DNA of 64,000 nucleotides from Gammaproteobacteria bacterium (GCA_016874555.1 VGTW01000003.1:1-64000), one strand, 5' to 3'; counted from the stretch's first letter, positions 1 through 13,128 are shown. Numbers and translations are program-made. The notes: a model not told the origin generated them from the sequence alone.

Positions 1-1
1 T

Positions 2-169
2 GTTTTAGGCGGCGGCATGGCGAATGTCGGCGAGCTCTACGAGCGGCTGCCGCCGCTTATTCGTCGCCATGTTTTCTCGGACGTCTGGGATTCGCGGGTC
101 GTACCTGCGAAGTGGGGCGACTCATCTGGCGTGCGCGGGGCAGCGCGACTCTGGCAGCGTACAAAGTAA
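2..169 (+). CDS. C-terminal fragment of ROK-family sugar kinase (truncated by window start)
   Basis: Plus frame 2 reads VLGGGMANVGELYERLPPLIRRHVFSDVWDSRVVPAKWGDSSGVRGAARLWQRTK* with TAA at 167-169; GGG(V)..G.RGAA.L resembles ROK kinase C-termini. Not in ORF track because the start lies outside the window. Confidence 0.65.
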   Translation, partial: VLGGGMANVGELYERLPPLIRRHVFSDVWDSRVVPAKWGDSSGVRGAARLWQRTK

Positions 170-1786
170 TCGATCTGACAGCCCCGAGCTTCGTTCGAAT
201 TTCTGTTTGCAAGCCTCGAGCAGGGTTTGCGGATCACCCCAGATTTCCACATCGTTCCGGGCTCGACTGACTGCGGTATAGAGCAACTCTCGTGTCATAA
301 GCGGATTTGAAGCCTGCGGGAGTATCATGAGAACGCGGTCGAACTCCGAGCCTTGACTGCGGTGTACCGTGAGCGCATATGCCGATTCATGGGGCGGGAG
401 CCTGAGTGCCGACACGGTACGCAGCGCTCCATCAAACGACGGAAAAAATACCTGCATGATCGCACTCTGCGGATCGCGCACCATGATTCCACCATCTCCG
501 TTGTAGAGCTGCAGGTCGTGATCATTACGGGTAAGCACAATCGGTCTGCGCTCCCGGGTATCAAGCAGTGCCTCGATGATTTCATTGATGGCGTCGACTC
601 CGAACGGTCCGCGGCGTAGCGGGCAGAGGATACGACTGCGGCCAAGCCCCGCCAGCATCGCGGCCGGATCGGCCTCTGCCAGGGCTTTACGCAGGCTGCC
701 GAGTGCTGCTGAATCGCGTAATGCATTAGTCAGTCGCGTGCGCTCGGGGAGGGGGCATAGCCGAATGTCGGCGTACTGCCCAGAGTTGAGAAGAACCAGC
801 GCCTGCTCGCCATCGCCCTTGCGAATGGCGTTGCAAAGCAAGCCGATGCCGCTCTCTGCGCCGTAGCGATACTGCTTTTGCAGCGCAATCCGCGCAGCAC
901 CCAGCGTTGGACTCTGGCTTGCTGCATGGGCGATATCAGTGAGGACTGCACCGGCCTCTACCGAGGCCAGTTGATGAGGATCACCCACAAGTACGATTTC
1001 TGCAGCGGGGTTGAGGGCGGCAAACAGCTTCGCCATCAATGGCAGATCGACCATCGAAGCTTCATCGACGATCACGACATCGGCCGGCAACGGATGGTCG
1101 GCATTGTGCTTGAAGAATGCGGAGTCGTTGCGTGAGCCAAGCAGTCGGTGCAGGGTCGAGGCGGAGCGGGGCAGATGTGCACGTTGCTCGGCCGACAACT
1201 CGGCAAGAGTTTCCAGTTTCTCGAGTCTTTGTCGCAGACTCTCTTCCATGCGATGCGCGGCCTTGCCGGTGGGCGCGGCAAGCGCGATGACTGCCTGGGG
1301 ATTGCGCGCGAGGACAGCGAGCAACTCATCGATGATGCGCGTGGTTTTTCCAGTGCCGGGCCCTCCCACGATGACCCGGAAACGCCCCGCCGCAACGCGC
1401 GCGAGTATATTTTTGGCAAGGCTACGCTCGTAGTCGTCGTAGCGATGCAAATACAGTCGACCGCTCGAATCGAGTACGAGCGGTAAAAAAGCCGGCTCAC
1501 CGATCGCCACGACACCACTACGCTCGAGATCGTCTCGCCAGATCTCGAGATTCGGCCATGGCATGAGCTTCGCAATCGACGACTCCGATTCTTTGGGCGG
1601 TTGCGACAAATCGAGACAAACATTTCCCTGACGCAGCATCAGACTGGTGAGGGCTGTCGCGTATCCGATGAGCTGCGAGCCGGCGCGGGCACGAGCGGCG
1701 AGCTGCCTTGCCAAGTGTCGGTCGAGAGTCGAGAAACTCTCGTGTGCCAGAAATGACTCGAGATCAGCGTTCGTCATTGCCGCCAT
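122..1786 (-). CDS. recD: Exodeoxyribonuclease V alpha subunit RecD
   Basis: Walker A GGPGTGKTT, VIVDEASMVDLPLMAKL, LTVHRSQGSEFDRV helicase motifs; follows recB. Confidence 0.95.
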   Translation of the reverse strand: MAAMTNADLESFLAHESFSTLDRHLARQLAARARAGSQLIGYATALTSLMLRQGNVCLDLSQPPKESESSIAKLMPWPNLEIWRDDLERSGVVAIGEPAFLPLVLDSSGRLYLHRYDDYERSLAKNILARVAAGRFRVIVGGPGTGKTTRIIDELLAVLARNPQAVIALAAPTGKAAHRMEESLRQRLEKLETLAELSAEQRAHLPRSASTLHRLLGSRNDSAFFKHNADHPLPADVVIVDEASMVDLPLMAKLFAALNPAAEIVLVGDPHQLASVEAGAVLTDIAHAASQSPTLGAARIALQKQYRYGAESGIGLLCNAIRKGDGEQALVLLNSGQYADIRLCPLPERTRLTNALRDSAALGSLRKALAEADPAAMLAGLGRSRILCPLRRGPFGVDAINEIIEALLDTRERRPIVLTRNDHDLQLYNGDGGIMVRDPQSAIMQVFFPSFDGALRTVSALRLPPHESAYALTVHRSQGSEFDRVLMILPQASNPLMTRELLYTAVSRARNDVEIWGDPQTLLEACKQKFERSSGLSDRLLCTLPESRCPAHAR

Positions 1787-4700
1787 TTCCGAAAACTACA
1801 TCGCCCAAGTTTTGCAGGAAGTTCTGCGTTGGTCTTGCGAAGTGCACGCCGCGCTCGACAACCGCAGGGTCGAGTCCCCGTACAAAGATGTAGAAGATGC
1901 CCCCGAAATGCTGCTCGTATTGGTAATCGGGCAGACGACTTGTCAAAAAACGCTGCAGCGCGAGTGCATATAGCCAAGACTGCAGATGATAGAAGTTGTC
2001 TGCCATGGCGCGATCGAGACGCTGCGGTGCGTAATCCTTGGTCGAATTGCCCAGCCAGTTGGATTTCCAGTCGGCGAGGTAATACCGCCCCTGATGCCGA
2101 AACACCAGATCCATAAAACCGCGTAAATAGCCATCGAGTGGATCGAACTGCAGACGTTCGATGGTGTTCGGCAGGCTGCTCGCGTTGTCGACTTTGCAGA
2201 CGGTCGCGAGCTCACGGGTCGTAAAAGATCTGACCGGGTAGTAAAACTCTGCCTCGTTGATTCGATCATCTGGTCCGACTTCGGCGAGCCTGACTACACG
2301 ATCTGCCGCTGGGAGCGGATGCTTCAGCAGCATCACAAGTTGTTCGCGGACGGCACCATGCAAGTCATCATCGAGCAAGAGCGGCGCGAAATATTGATCG
2401 ACCAGGGAGTGCAGCGCGGCAGGCTGCCGAAAGTCGACGTACTCGAGCACTGCGTGCAGGGCAATACCGGTGGCAGCGCCACGCGGGAGCCTGAAAATAG
2501 GCGCGACATGCTGCTCTTGATTGTGTTCAAGAGGCGACGACGTCGGAAAATCGTCATGATCTTGCGCTCGTTCCTCGACGGCGCCAGAAACCAGGCGACT
2601 GAAGCTGCCCACCAAGAGTCCCTGTGCAAGGCTACGCTTAGGCTCGCGGACTGAAATCTCGGCGGTCTGCGCGCTGACCTCGGCAGTCGATGAGATCGAG
2701 GTCGACACCGTCATTTCCAAGCGTTGCCGACGGCACTCGCGGACGCCGATCTGTTGCGGATATCGTCTCGCAAGCTCGTGAGCCGTCGCGATGACTTCGC
2801 CACCCAGCACCGCCGCCACAGCAGATTTGGGCGGCAAGCTTTCTTTCGTCTCGGTGACGTAAAGATAACAACGCTGTACCGCGCGCGTCACGGCTGTATA
2901 GAGCAGGCGTAAGTCCTCACCCAATAACTCCGCTGCGGCAAGTGCCTTGTGACGCGAATCTGCTTCGTCACTGAGATCGAGAGTCATGCGAAAAGGTGCA
3001 TGCTCTTCGTGAAACAAAACATCTTTTACATTCTTTGATGAGTTGTGGGATGGGCAAAACACCACCGGATATTCCAAGCCCTTGGCGTTGTGGATGGTAA
3101 CGAGCCTGACGGCGTCGTCGTCTGTGTCGAGGCGCTGGATGTCCTGCTCTGCGCGAGTCCCTGGTTTTGCTTGCTGTGTACGAATCCAGGTCACGACTCC
3201 TGCCGGCGCCAAATGGTCGTGGTGTTCCGCGTCTTGCGCGAGTTCGCCGAGGTGTAACAGGTTCGTCAGCTTGCGCTCGCCGGCCCGCTGTGACACCAGG
3301 CGCCGTCGTAACCCTTCATTGACGATCAAGTCGCGAAACATCGACGCGAAACCACGTCGGTGCCAGCGGTCGCGCAAGCGCGAAAATGTGTCGACCCATC
3401 GCGTCCACTCTGCATCGTTCGACTCGAGGTGCAAGAGGGTGTCAGCGGTCATACCAAAGCAAGACGCCGTCAAGGCGGTACGCAGTACCCGCGGATTACC
3501 GGGTTCGAGAACAGCGTCCAGAATCCGCAGCAACTCGTCTGTCTCGGGAGAGTCGAATACGCTCTGCTGGGTTTGTCGGACTACTGGAATATTCATCGAG
3601 CGCAGCTTTTCTTCGATATTCGCAGCCTCGTGATGCGAGCGCACCAGCACGGCGATATCCGATGCCTGCAGTGCCCGCTCAGCCAGTCGATAGCCGCGCA
3701 GAAGTTCTCGAATTTCGAGTACGACATCACTAGCGATCGATTCGCGGGTCTCGTCGCTTTCGCTCACGGTCACCATGACTAGTGGCGCTGTCGATTTTTC
3801 ATTGCGGCGCGCGAGTGCTTGTTTTGCGGCGCGCTCGCCGTTCCCATAAGCCGTCAAAAAGCGAATCTCCTCGGCGCGGAAACAGTTTTCCTGATGCGCG
3901 AACAGGTGATTCACCGCCTCCACCAACTCCACGCTCGAGCGATAGTTCGTTCTGAGGGTGCGAATCCGTGACGGATTCGACTGGCTCAGCGCTCGATGTA
4001 CCCCGAGATACGTGAATAAATCGGCACCGCGAAATCCGTAGATGGATTGCTTCGGGTCTCCAATCAACATCAATATCTGCGGCGGCTGCGCGAACAGCTT
4101 ACTGAAGATCTCGTATTGCAGCGGATCGGTATCCTGAAACTCGTCGATCAGCGCTGCTCGATACTGACTGCGGACCGCCTTTACCAGTGCATCTGCGTGC
4201 GCGCCACGAAGCGCGTCACGCGTCAGCGTCGGCATGTCATCGAAACTCATAACAGCACGAGCAGCTTTGAGTTTCGGCAGTGCGGATACAGCAAAACTCA
4301 GGAACTCATGCCGCAGTGCGGCGGTCCACGCGTGTCTAGCCTCGGTAAACCGACCGCAGAGATCGAAGAACGCGTCATCCGGGAAGCGCAGGCCTTTTTT
4401 GGTCTGGGCGATCAGACGTTTTGACTCTATGGCCTCCGAGCGCATTGCATCGATCGCTTGGATAGCGTCGGGGCTGATGACCGATGACTCACTCCACGCC
4501 GAAAGCGCCTGGCTGAACTTTCGTAGGCGGTCTTTGCCGAACCCTTTGCTCTTGTCCTTGCTGATCCCCGGATGATCAAATAGTTGCAGCAGTCGATCGC
4601 CTTCGCGCCGCCATCGGTTACGCAGATCTTCACCCACCGCCACCAGTATTTTCATCGCCTCTGCCGGGCTCAGCGTTTTGCTCGGCAGAATCTGCAGATC

Positions 4701-5288
4701 GGGATGCCGCGAAAGCTTTAGTAACAGTGATGCCCCGTCATCCGGCGTCAGCTCGGCGTACTGTGCGAGTGCCGCCACGAATGGATTTGTAAGATCTTGC
4801 TGCTGCTGCCAAAAATCATGCGCGACCTCGTACACCAGTTCGGTGGTATCGCGAATGACTTCGGCTTGGAAAGGCGCGTTACCCTCGAAAGCGTTATCAC
4901 GCAGCAGTTTTTTACAGAATCCGTGGATCGTGGAGATCGTAGCCTCATCGAATGAGGCCAAGGCGAGGGCGATGCGCCTTCGGGCTACATCGGTTGAAAC
5001 TCCCGCCAACTCGATGGCGCGGATCACGGGGTCTTTATGGGTCCTCGTCGCCAGTTCCTCATCCACTTGCATGAGTCGCGCACGGATGCGCTCACGCAGC
5101 TCCAGTGTTGCGGCTTCGGTGAAGGTCACGACCAAAATATTGCGCAGCACCAACTCCTCTATGGCGATGAGTCGGACGACGATTCCCGAGATGGTGTAGG
5201 TTTTGCCTGTGCCCGCACTCGCCTCAAGTAAAGTCACGCCTGATTGCAGCGCTGTTGTTCCGAGGTGGAATTCTTCGGATCCGCTCAC
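1764..5288 (-). CDS. recB: Exodeoxyribonuclease V beta subunit RecB
   Basis: UvrD-type helicase motifs (LLEASAGTGKTYTI, ALIDEFQDTDPLQYEIF, GDPKQSIYGFRGAD, VRLVTIHNAKGLEYPVVF) and C-terminal nuclease motif (GFMDLVFRHQGRYYLADWKSN). Confidence 0.97.
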   Translation of the reverse strand: MSGSEEFHLGTTALQSGVTLLEASAGTGKTYTISGIVVRLIAIEELVLRNILVVTFTEAATLELRERIRARLMQVDEELATRTHKDPVIRAIELAGVSTDVARRRIALALASFDEATISTIHGFCKKLLRDNAFEGNAPFQAEVIRDTTELVYEVAHDFWQQQQDLTNPFVAALAQYAELTPDDGASLLLKLSRHPDLQILPSKTLSPAEAMKILVAVGEDLRNRWRREGDRLLQLFDHPGISKDKSKGFGKDRLRKFSQALSAWSESSVISPDAIQAIDAMRSEAIESKRLIAQTKKGLRFPDDAFFDLCGRFTEARHAWTAALRHEFLSFAVSALPKLKAARAVMSFDDMPTLTRDALRGAHADALVKAVRSQYRAALIDEFQDTDPLQYEIFSKLFAQPPQILMLIGDPKQSIYGFRGADLFTYLGVHRALSQSNPSRIRTLRTNYRSSVELVEAVNHLFAHQENCFRAEEIRFLTAYGNGERAAKQALARRNEKSTAPLVMVTVSESDETRESIASDVVLEIRELLRGYRLAERALQASDIAVLVRSHHEAANIEEKLRSMNIPVVRQTQQSVFDSPETDELLRILDAVLEPGNPRVLRTALTASCFGMTADTLLHLESNDAEWTRWVDTFSRLRDRWHRRGFASMFRDLIVNEGLRRRLVSQRAGERKLTNLLHLGELAQDAEHHDHLAPAGVVTWIRTQQAKPGTRAEQDIQRLDTDDDAVRLVTIHNAKGLEYPVVFCPSHNSSKNVKDVLFHEEHAPFRMTLDLSDEADSRHKALAAAELLGEDLRLLYTAVTRAVQRCYLYVTETKESLPPKSAVAAVLGGEVIATAHELARRYPQQIGVRECRRQRLEMTVSTSISSTAEVSAQTAEISVREPKRSLAQGLLVGSFSRLVSGAVEERAQDHDDFPTSSPLEHNQEQHVAPIFRLPRGAATGIALHAVLEYVDFRQPAALHSLVDQYFAPLLLDDDLHGAVREQLVMLLKHPLPAADRVVRLAEVGPDDRINEAEFYYPVRSFTTRELATVCKVDNASSLPNTIERLQFDPLDGYLRGFMDLVFRHQGRYYLADWKSNWLGNSTKDYAPQRLDRAMADNFYHLQSWLYALALQRFLTSRLPDYQYEQHFGGIFYIFVRGLDPAVVERGVHFARPTQNFLQNLGDVVFGNGGNDER

Positions 5289-8200
5289 GGTAGCTTTCCG
5301 TCAAGGTGTTCGGTCAGCGGCCTGAAGATATCGAGCGCGAGTTTCGCGAACTCGGTATCGAGTGGTGAAAATCCGGAAAAGACGAGTGCGTTCCAAGGAT
5401 CATCCGCCTCGCCGGCGACACCCGCGTATGCGTTGCCTGACCATGCGCGCGCCGCAGCACGCAACGCGGTTTGAGTGTCGCCCCCGTTCTGCCCCAGGAT
5501 CGAGCGTGCGTATGCGGAAGAACTCTCAGGGAAAAACGGCAGCGGTACCGTCAGACCACGCCAGTAGGTGGCGAGGAGCTCTTTAATCAAAGTTTGCGTT
5601 TGAGTTACCGATTTGGGGGGACGGAATTTACGGATTTCGCTGTTCCGATCGATGAGTACCGTTTCGGTGCCGGGTGCGATCAGGTTGACCAGCAAGTGCT
5701 CAATCCAGGCGGCGATAACATCTTTTGCCTTGAGATTCGCGCAGCGAAATCGACAGAGTCGACCCGCATAGAGACTATCTATTTCACCGGCTATGGTCCA
5801 CGGATCGTTCTGCCAACGGAGTTGCAGTAGTGTACGAGCGGCGCCGTTGAGCTCAGAGCGGACGGTCTCGAGAAATACTGCGACCGCTCTTTCGATTTGA
5901 TGTTCGGCAAGAACACCGAATGCACCTACAGGCAGGCGACCTCGTGCGCGCGCTATCTGATAGGTGGGCAAGTCGTTCGCCTTCAGCAGTGCATCGAGTC
6001 TGGCTTGCTGCAGGTTGTAAGTCTCGAGGCTGTCGAGTTCCAGAGGCTCATGGGATCTCAGCGGATTCGCTTCGCGCCGGATACGTACGCCGAGTCGCCA
6101 TTCGCAGATTCTCCGCGCGGGATGCACAAAAAACTCGACCAGCTTCGATGGTGAAAGTCGACGCCAATCCTCCTCGGGGTCGGGTAAAGCTTCTTCGAAG
6201 AGTTTGTGTGCACGAGTGTCGCCGATGATGAGCACTCGCGCAGCCTGAGCATTATCTTTCGAAAAACTTTGCTCCGGTCCTTCTTCGAAGTAATAACGAC
6301 TGAATGCTTGCAGTCGATGTCGTATCACCCGATGTCCGTGTCGATGAGGGTCTGCAGCAAAACCTCGATCGAGATAGTCGAGCAGCTCGGTGACCACTCC
6401 CGACGCTGGGGCCTGCGTGGCGTCACGCTGCGACTGGCCGACGTAGCTGATGCAAAGATGCTCGCGCGTACTGAGCAGTGCTTCCAGGAAAAGATAGCGA
6501 TCATCGTCACGCAATGATCGATCACCCTTGCGCGGCTCGGTGGCCAGCAAATCAAAACTCGGTCGACTATCTTGCCGCGGAAAGTCGCTCTCGTTCATGC
6601 CAAGCAGGCAGACGACGCGGGCTGGAATCGCCCGCATGGGCTTCAGCGAGCAAAACGTGACGCGGCCATCGAGGAAGCCGCCGGCGACGGCGGTCTCATG
6701 CAGCCGATGGTCAAGACTCTCGATGATGACCTCGGCGGGAACCCGTTCATCGCGCTGCCAAGGATCACTGTCGGCCAGCGCGCTCAGCACGTCACGAAGG
6801 ACATGCAGATCGACAGCAAAGTTTGTTTCGGTACCGAAAAGCCGCTGGATGGAGTGTAGCAAGGCGCGTCCCCATTGCGGCCGAGTTTTCGGCAGTCGCA
6901 TCGCTTCGGCAATCTCGCGCAGACAGTCGAGCGCGATCAGCAAACGATCGAGGGTGTCGAGGTGGTCGCCCTCCATCTCGGTGTAGGGCAACAGTTCTGC
7001 GTATAGGCGCCGCCCTTCGCCATTCATGGCGTAACCGAGGATCCAAGTTGCTGTGCCGTGTGCCCAGGAAAATTCTGCGCTGCCTGCGAGGCCCAATCTT
7101 GCCCGGTGCGCGGCATCGAGGCCGCGGATGATGCCGCTGTCGTCAACCCAGCGTCGAATGCGCTCGAGATCAAGCGCTGTCAGTTCAAATCGGGTGCGGA
7201 CCAGCTCGCTCTCAAGTACATCGAGAACGCGCGAATTCGCAAAATTCGAGATACCGAGTTCGATAACGCGCAGAAAAACATCTATGACCTTGCTGCGAGT
7301 ACGCGATGACTGATCTGCCAGCGAGTAGGGGATGCGTGCCAAGTCACTTTCCGGTGTGTCAAAGACTGCACGGATGTAGGGCGCATGGGATTCGATATCG
7401 GGTGCCATCACCAGCACGTCACGTGGCTGCAGCGATGGATCATCCTGGAAGAGTCGCAGCAAATGATCGTGCAGTACTTCAATTTCGCGCAAGGCGCTAT
7501 GGCAGGAGTGCACTTCGATCGAGCGGTCGTTTTCATCGATCGCTTCTCTGGTGTCATCCTGAGTTCGATCATGCAGCTCGAGTAAATCGTTCTGTAGCCG
7601 ATCGAGAACACTTGTTGTGCAGGCGGGCACGAAAGTTTCGCTGGCCTGTTGGATTTCGCAGGCAAGCAATTGGTCGAGCAGGTCGCGGCCGAGCTTGCCG
7701 AAGGAGTTCGCCAGCGGATTTCCCTCGCGGGGAGCACTCGCGGCCGCACTCTTCAGTCGTTGTTTTTCGGTGACGAGGTCGCTCCAGTAATGATGGGTAG
7801 GCGACAGCACGTAAAAATCAAGGCGAGTTTTCAGCGCTGCTTTGTGCAACACGTCGAGAAAAGCGGGTGGCAAGGTACTCAGGCCAAAAATACTGAGTTG
7901 GCGAGGAAGTGCGACGTTCTCGAGCTCGGTATCGGTGAGCTCGATCACGGCGGCATGCAGATCGACGAAAGATTCGTCGTTTCCGAGGTCTTTGCGCAAC
8001 GTTCGCCACAAGTGTCCTTGCCAGCCGCCTGCGGCAGCATCGTCATTCCAGCCGCGCAGTATCTGTGGCCGATAAACTTGATACTGATCGAACAGGCTGG
8101 CGACCCGACGCGCGAGCTCGAATCGGCGCTGCGCTGTCCCACCCTGCAAGTAAGCAGCGACCAGCTCAAAATTTTCGCTGCTCATGAATTCGGGCAGACG

Positions 8201-8512
8201 GTCGTACAGCCACCAGGTCATAGCGTCGCGCCCATAGCGGACCGAGCAACGTCGCTGGCCACCGAGCATCGCTGCAGCGAGCTCATCAACCATGCCACGC
8301 AGAAAAGGGAACTTGAGCCCCATCGCGAGACCGCTGCGGCTGGCGATTTGCATCGAGAGCCACCGAGCGGTGTCGGCACTCGAGACCACCACGGCCTGTG
8401 GTGTCATCGGGTCGACGGGTGTTGCCCCTAGGCCGAGGGTAAGCTGCTCCGCCAGACTCTCGAGCCGGTTCGAGAGGTGGAGGAAGAGATGGGAATTGCG
8501 TGCCGTAGCCAT
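5285..8512 (-). CDS. recC: Exodeoxyribonuclease V gamma subunit RecC
   Basis: 1075 aa, RecC-type (FLHLSNRLESLAEQL, VFDTPESDLARIPYSLADQSSR, LLGMNESDFPRQD); 4-bp overlap with recB. Confidence 0.96.
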   Translation of the reverse strand: MATARNSHLFLHLSNRLESLAEQLTLGLGATPVDPMTPQAVVVSSADTARWLSMQIASRSGLAMGLKFPFLRGMVDELAAAMLGGQRRCSVRYGRDAMTWWLYDRLPEFMSSENFELVAAYLQGGTAQRRFELARRVASLFDQYQVYRPQILRGWNDDAAAGGWQGHLWRTLRKDLGNDESFVDLHAAVIELTDTELENVALPRQLSIFGLSTLPPAFLDVLHKAALKTRLDFYVLSPTHHYWSDLVTEKQRLKSAAASAPREGNPLANSFGKLGRDLLDQLLACEIQQASETFVPACTTSVLDRLQNDLLELHDRTQDDTREAIDENDRSIEVHSCHSALREIEVLHDHLLRLFQDDPSLQPRDVLVMAPDIESHAPYIRAVFDTPESDLARIPYSLADQSSRTRSKVIDVFLRVIELGISNFANSRVLDVLESELVRTRFELTALDLERIRRWVDDSGIIRGLDAAHRARLGLAGSAEFSWAHGTATWILGYAMNGEGRRLYAELLPYTEMEGDHLDTLDRLLIALDCLREIAEAMRLPKTRPQWGRALLHSIQRLFGTETNFAVDLHVLRDVLSALADSDPWQRDERVPAEVIIESLDHRLHETAVAGGFLDGRVTFCSLKPMRAIPARVVCLLGMNESDFPRQDSRPSFDLLATEPRKGDRSLRDDDRYLFLEALLSTREHLCISYVGQSQRDATQAPASGVVTELLDYLDRGFAADPHRHGHRVIRHRLQAFSRYYFEEGPEQSFSKDNAQAARVLIIGDTRAHKLFEEALPDPEEDWRRLSPSKLVEFFVHPARRICEWRLGVRIRREANPLRSHEPLELDSLETYNLQQARLDALLKANDLPTYQIARARGRLPVGAFGVLAEHQIERAVAVFLETVRSELNGAARTLLQLRWQNDPWTIAGEIDSLYAGRLCRFRCANLKAKDVIAAWIEHLLVNLIAPGTETVLIDRNSEIRKFRPPKSVTQTQTLIKELLATYWRGLTVPLPFFPESSSAYARSILGQNGGDTQTALRAAARAWSGNAYAGVAGEADDPWNALVFSGFSPLDTEFAKLALDIFRPLTEHLDGKLP

Positions 8513-8586
8513 GAGGTAGCGGATAGTATCCCGCAGGTCAGGCTCAATGTTTGAGCTCGTCGAGAAGCTGCTCCACGAGGAAACTC

Positions 8587-9096
8587 ATGACCCGCTTGCC
8601 CGCAAGATTTTCTGCGGTTGCCGTTGGCCTGTTATGGGCGCTGTCGACGTCCGCGAGCGCAGCGCCCGATGCGCCGGCCGCACAACCCCTATCGGCCAGC
8701 GAATTTCGCGCGGTTTTACAAAAGCAGCAAGGCAAGGTCCTGGTGGTGAACTTCTGGGCGACGTGGTGTGTGCCGTGTTTGCGTGAAGTCCCTGATCTGC
8801 TGAAGCTCGAGTCCGAATTTGGCTCGAGGGGCGTCAAGCTGATCGGGGTGGCGGTTGACGACCCTGCTCCTCAAGCCGCACAGGTCGAGCAATTCCGTCG
8901 CAAATATTTTCCAACCTTTCTGACTTACGCTCGGGTTGGCCCCGAGATGGATGAGTTGGCGAGCGTGATCGATCCGACGTGGAACGAGGTCGTGCCGACG
9001 ACCTACATCATCGATCGGCGTGGCAAGGCTGTTGCACGCATTCAGGGTAAGAAAAGTCTGGATGAGTTCCGCGCCACGTTGGAGAAGGCGCTCTAA
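8587..9096 (+). CDS. TlpA-family periplasmic thiol:disulfide oxidoreductase
   Basis: Signal peptide, VVNFWATWCVPCLREVPDL thioredoxin motif (WCVPC), cis-Pro VVPTTYIIDRRG. Confidence 0.9.
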   Translation: MTRLPARFSAVAVGLLWALSTSASAAPDAPAAQPLSASEFRAVLQKQQGKVLVVNFWATWCVPCLREVPDLLKLESEFGSRGVKLIGVAVDDPAPQAAQVEQFRRKYFPTFLTYARVGPEMDELASVIDPTWNEVVPTTYIIDRRGKAVARIQGKKSLDEFRATLEKAL

Positions 9097-9114
9097 GTTT
9101 GCACGACTTGTTCG

Positions 9115-10117
9115 TCAAAGAAAATCGATAGTCGTCGTCAACTCTTTGAGTATCCGCGCGCTCTTGACCGTGAATTTCATTGCGGGTGTGCCACCGGGCG
9201 GGACGGTTGCTGTCGGATCGTATTCGCTGCGTGTCGGGTCAGCGTCTACATCGGCCTGACAAGTGGCTGCGACGGTGTAGTCTCCGGCAGCCGGAAACTG
9301 GAACGAGTGGTTGACCGGTGCCCCCGGGGCTGCGGGCGTCAATGGCTGATAGATCAGCGGATCGACGCCATGGGTAGCTACGCCGTCCATATCATCTGGC
9401 GTCACGCTGCTGCCCTCATGGACGTACACGCCCCGGCTTGCAGTTCGCGACGGTCGTCTGTTGCGCGAGCGCGAGTGCGGCAATATCCACGGTCCCCTTG
9501 AGCGCCCCGACTTCGAGCAGGTCGACCAGGCGCAGGCTGGGTTTGAGAATCCAGTTAGGACTCTGCCCTGGCGGGGCCACGACAGATTTACGCAGGTCAA
9601 AGTCGATCATCAGTCGAGTGGTTGCGCGTTGCGCTACCACGAAAGGTTTGGACAGTTTCAGCCCTGTTTCCGCGCCACTGGGAATATAAAGGGGGAACTG
9701 GCGGCCATCCCGCAACTTGATGTACGAGCCACTCTGTAAATTTTCTTCGGCAGTGATTCGTAATCGCAACCATTGATAGTTGCCGGGCAGTACGGCTTGG
9801 TTATCGAGCAGATTGAAGCTGGCAACGTCCCGATAGCGCAGCAGGTCGATGCGCTTCGGGGTATCGAAGTTGATGGTGATAGTGCTCTCAGGACTGCGCT
9901 GCAGCTCAACTCCAGTCACCACCACGACGATCTCTGCCGCGTCGTCGCCCGGGGCGTCGGTGATCCCGAGGGTGACGAATCCACTGTCCGGGGCTATCGA
10001 TGTCGAATTGGCACCGTTGCTACTGCCGTCGCTGCAGCCGGCGCTCGCCAGCAGCAGAACCATGCACAAGGCACTGAACAGGATTGCGGGTGACCATCGC
10101 GATGACATATTTAGCAT
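9115..10117 (-). pseudogene. DUF4382-type lipoprotein, frameshifted near 9437 (ORFs 9416..10117 and 9115..9600)
   Basis: Lipobox-like N-terminus (LLLASAGCSDG), GFVTLGITDAPGDDAAEIVVVVTGVELQ typical of DUF4382; downstream frame continues GVYVHEGSSVTPDDMDGVA...TIDFL; removing one G of a GGGG run (minus strand) restores a single ORF. Confidence 0.7.
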
Positions 10118-10279
10118 GCCGACAGCCTAGAAGGGCGCTCAATCGGCTGACTGAACGGTTCGATACCGATATCAAAGGTGGCACGCGCACGGGCGTTCGA
10201 GATTCACGTTCGGCGTTTTCGCCTGCGATAACTCCTCGTTGGTTTATAGTAGGGATGTCCGAAAAGGCCGGGGTTTTCC

Positions 10280-10825
10280 ATGAACGAGACGGTCAAATAC
10301 CGTCCGGGTGAAGTGCTTTTCAAAGAGGGTGATGTGGGTGGCGACTTGTACGTCATTCGCAGTGGGCGTGTGCGCGTTTATCGAGAACGGAACAATCTCG
10401 AGGTCATGTTCGCCGACGTCGGCCCCGGAGAAGTCTTCGGCACGATGACCTTGCTGAACAACGAGCCTCGAACCGCCAGCGTTCGCGCCCTCGAGCCGGT
10501 CGAGGCCGTCGTCATGAGTGCTTCGGTATTCGCCAGCAACATCAAAGACTTGCCCAAATGGGTAGTTGCCGTTCTCAAAGATTTGGCGGCCCGCGTCGAA
10601 AATGCCAACGAAATGCTCGTGCAGGCCTCGCTGCAGGACAAGCGTCTGCGCTATGAACTCAGCAACGCCTTTCATCATTTGGGCCAGCTTGCGCATTTGG
10701 TTGCGTTCGTGATACGCCGGTCGACGGGTATAGATGATGACAGTAAATTCACGCCCTTCAAGGACGTGATCGCGCAAGCCGAGCCTATGCTCAATTTGCG
10801 CTATGAGTATCTGGCGCAGTTGTGA
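10280..10825 (+). CDS. Cyclic nucleotide-binding domain (Crp-like cNMP-fold) protein, N-terminal part
   Basis: KYRPGEVLFKEGDVGGDLYVIRSGRVRVYRE...GPGEVFGTMTLLNNEPRTASVRALEP. Confidence 0.8.
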   Translation: MNETVKYRPGEVLFKEGDVGGDLYVIRSGRVRVYRERNNLEVMFADVGPGEVFGTMTLLNNEPRTASVRALEPVEAVVMSASVFASNIKDLPKWVVAVLKDLAARVENANEMLVQASLQDKRLRYELSNAFHHLGQLAHLVAFVIRRSTGIDDDSKFTPFKDVIAQAEPMLNLRYEYLAQL

Positions 10826-10828
10826 TCG

Positions 10829-13128
<2,300 letters not shown>

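Noticed and set aside
7649-8431. 260-aa plus ORF within recC
   Set aside because: Antisense to recC with no domain features
10823-10825. Selenocysteine insertion at TGA
   Set aside because: No obvious SECIS-like hairpin immediately downstream, and cNMP-binding proteins are not known selenoproteins; nonsense mutation or error is more likely
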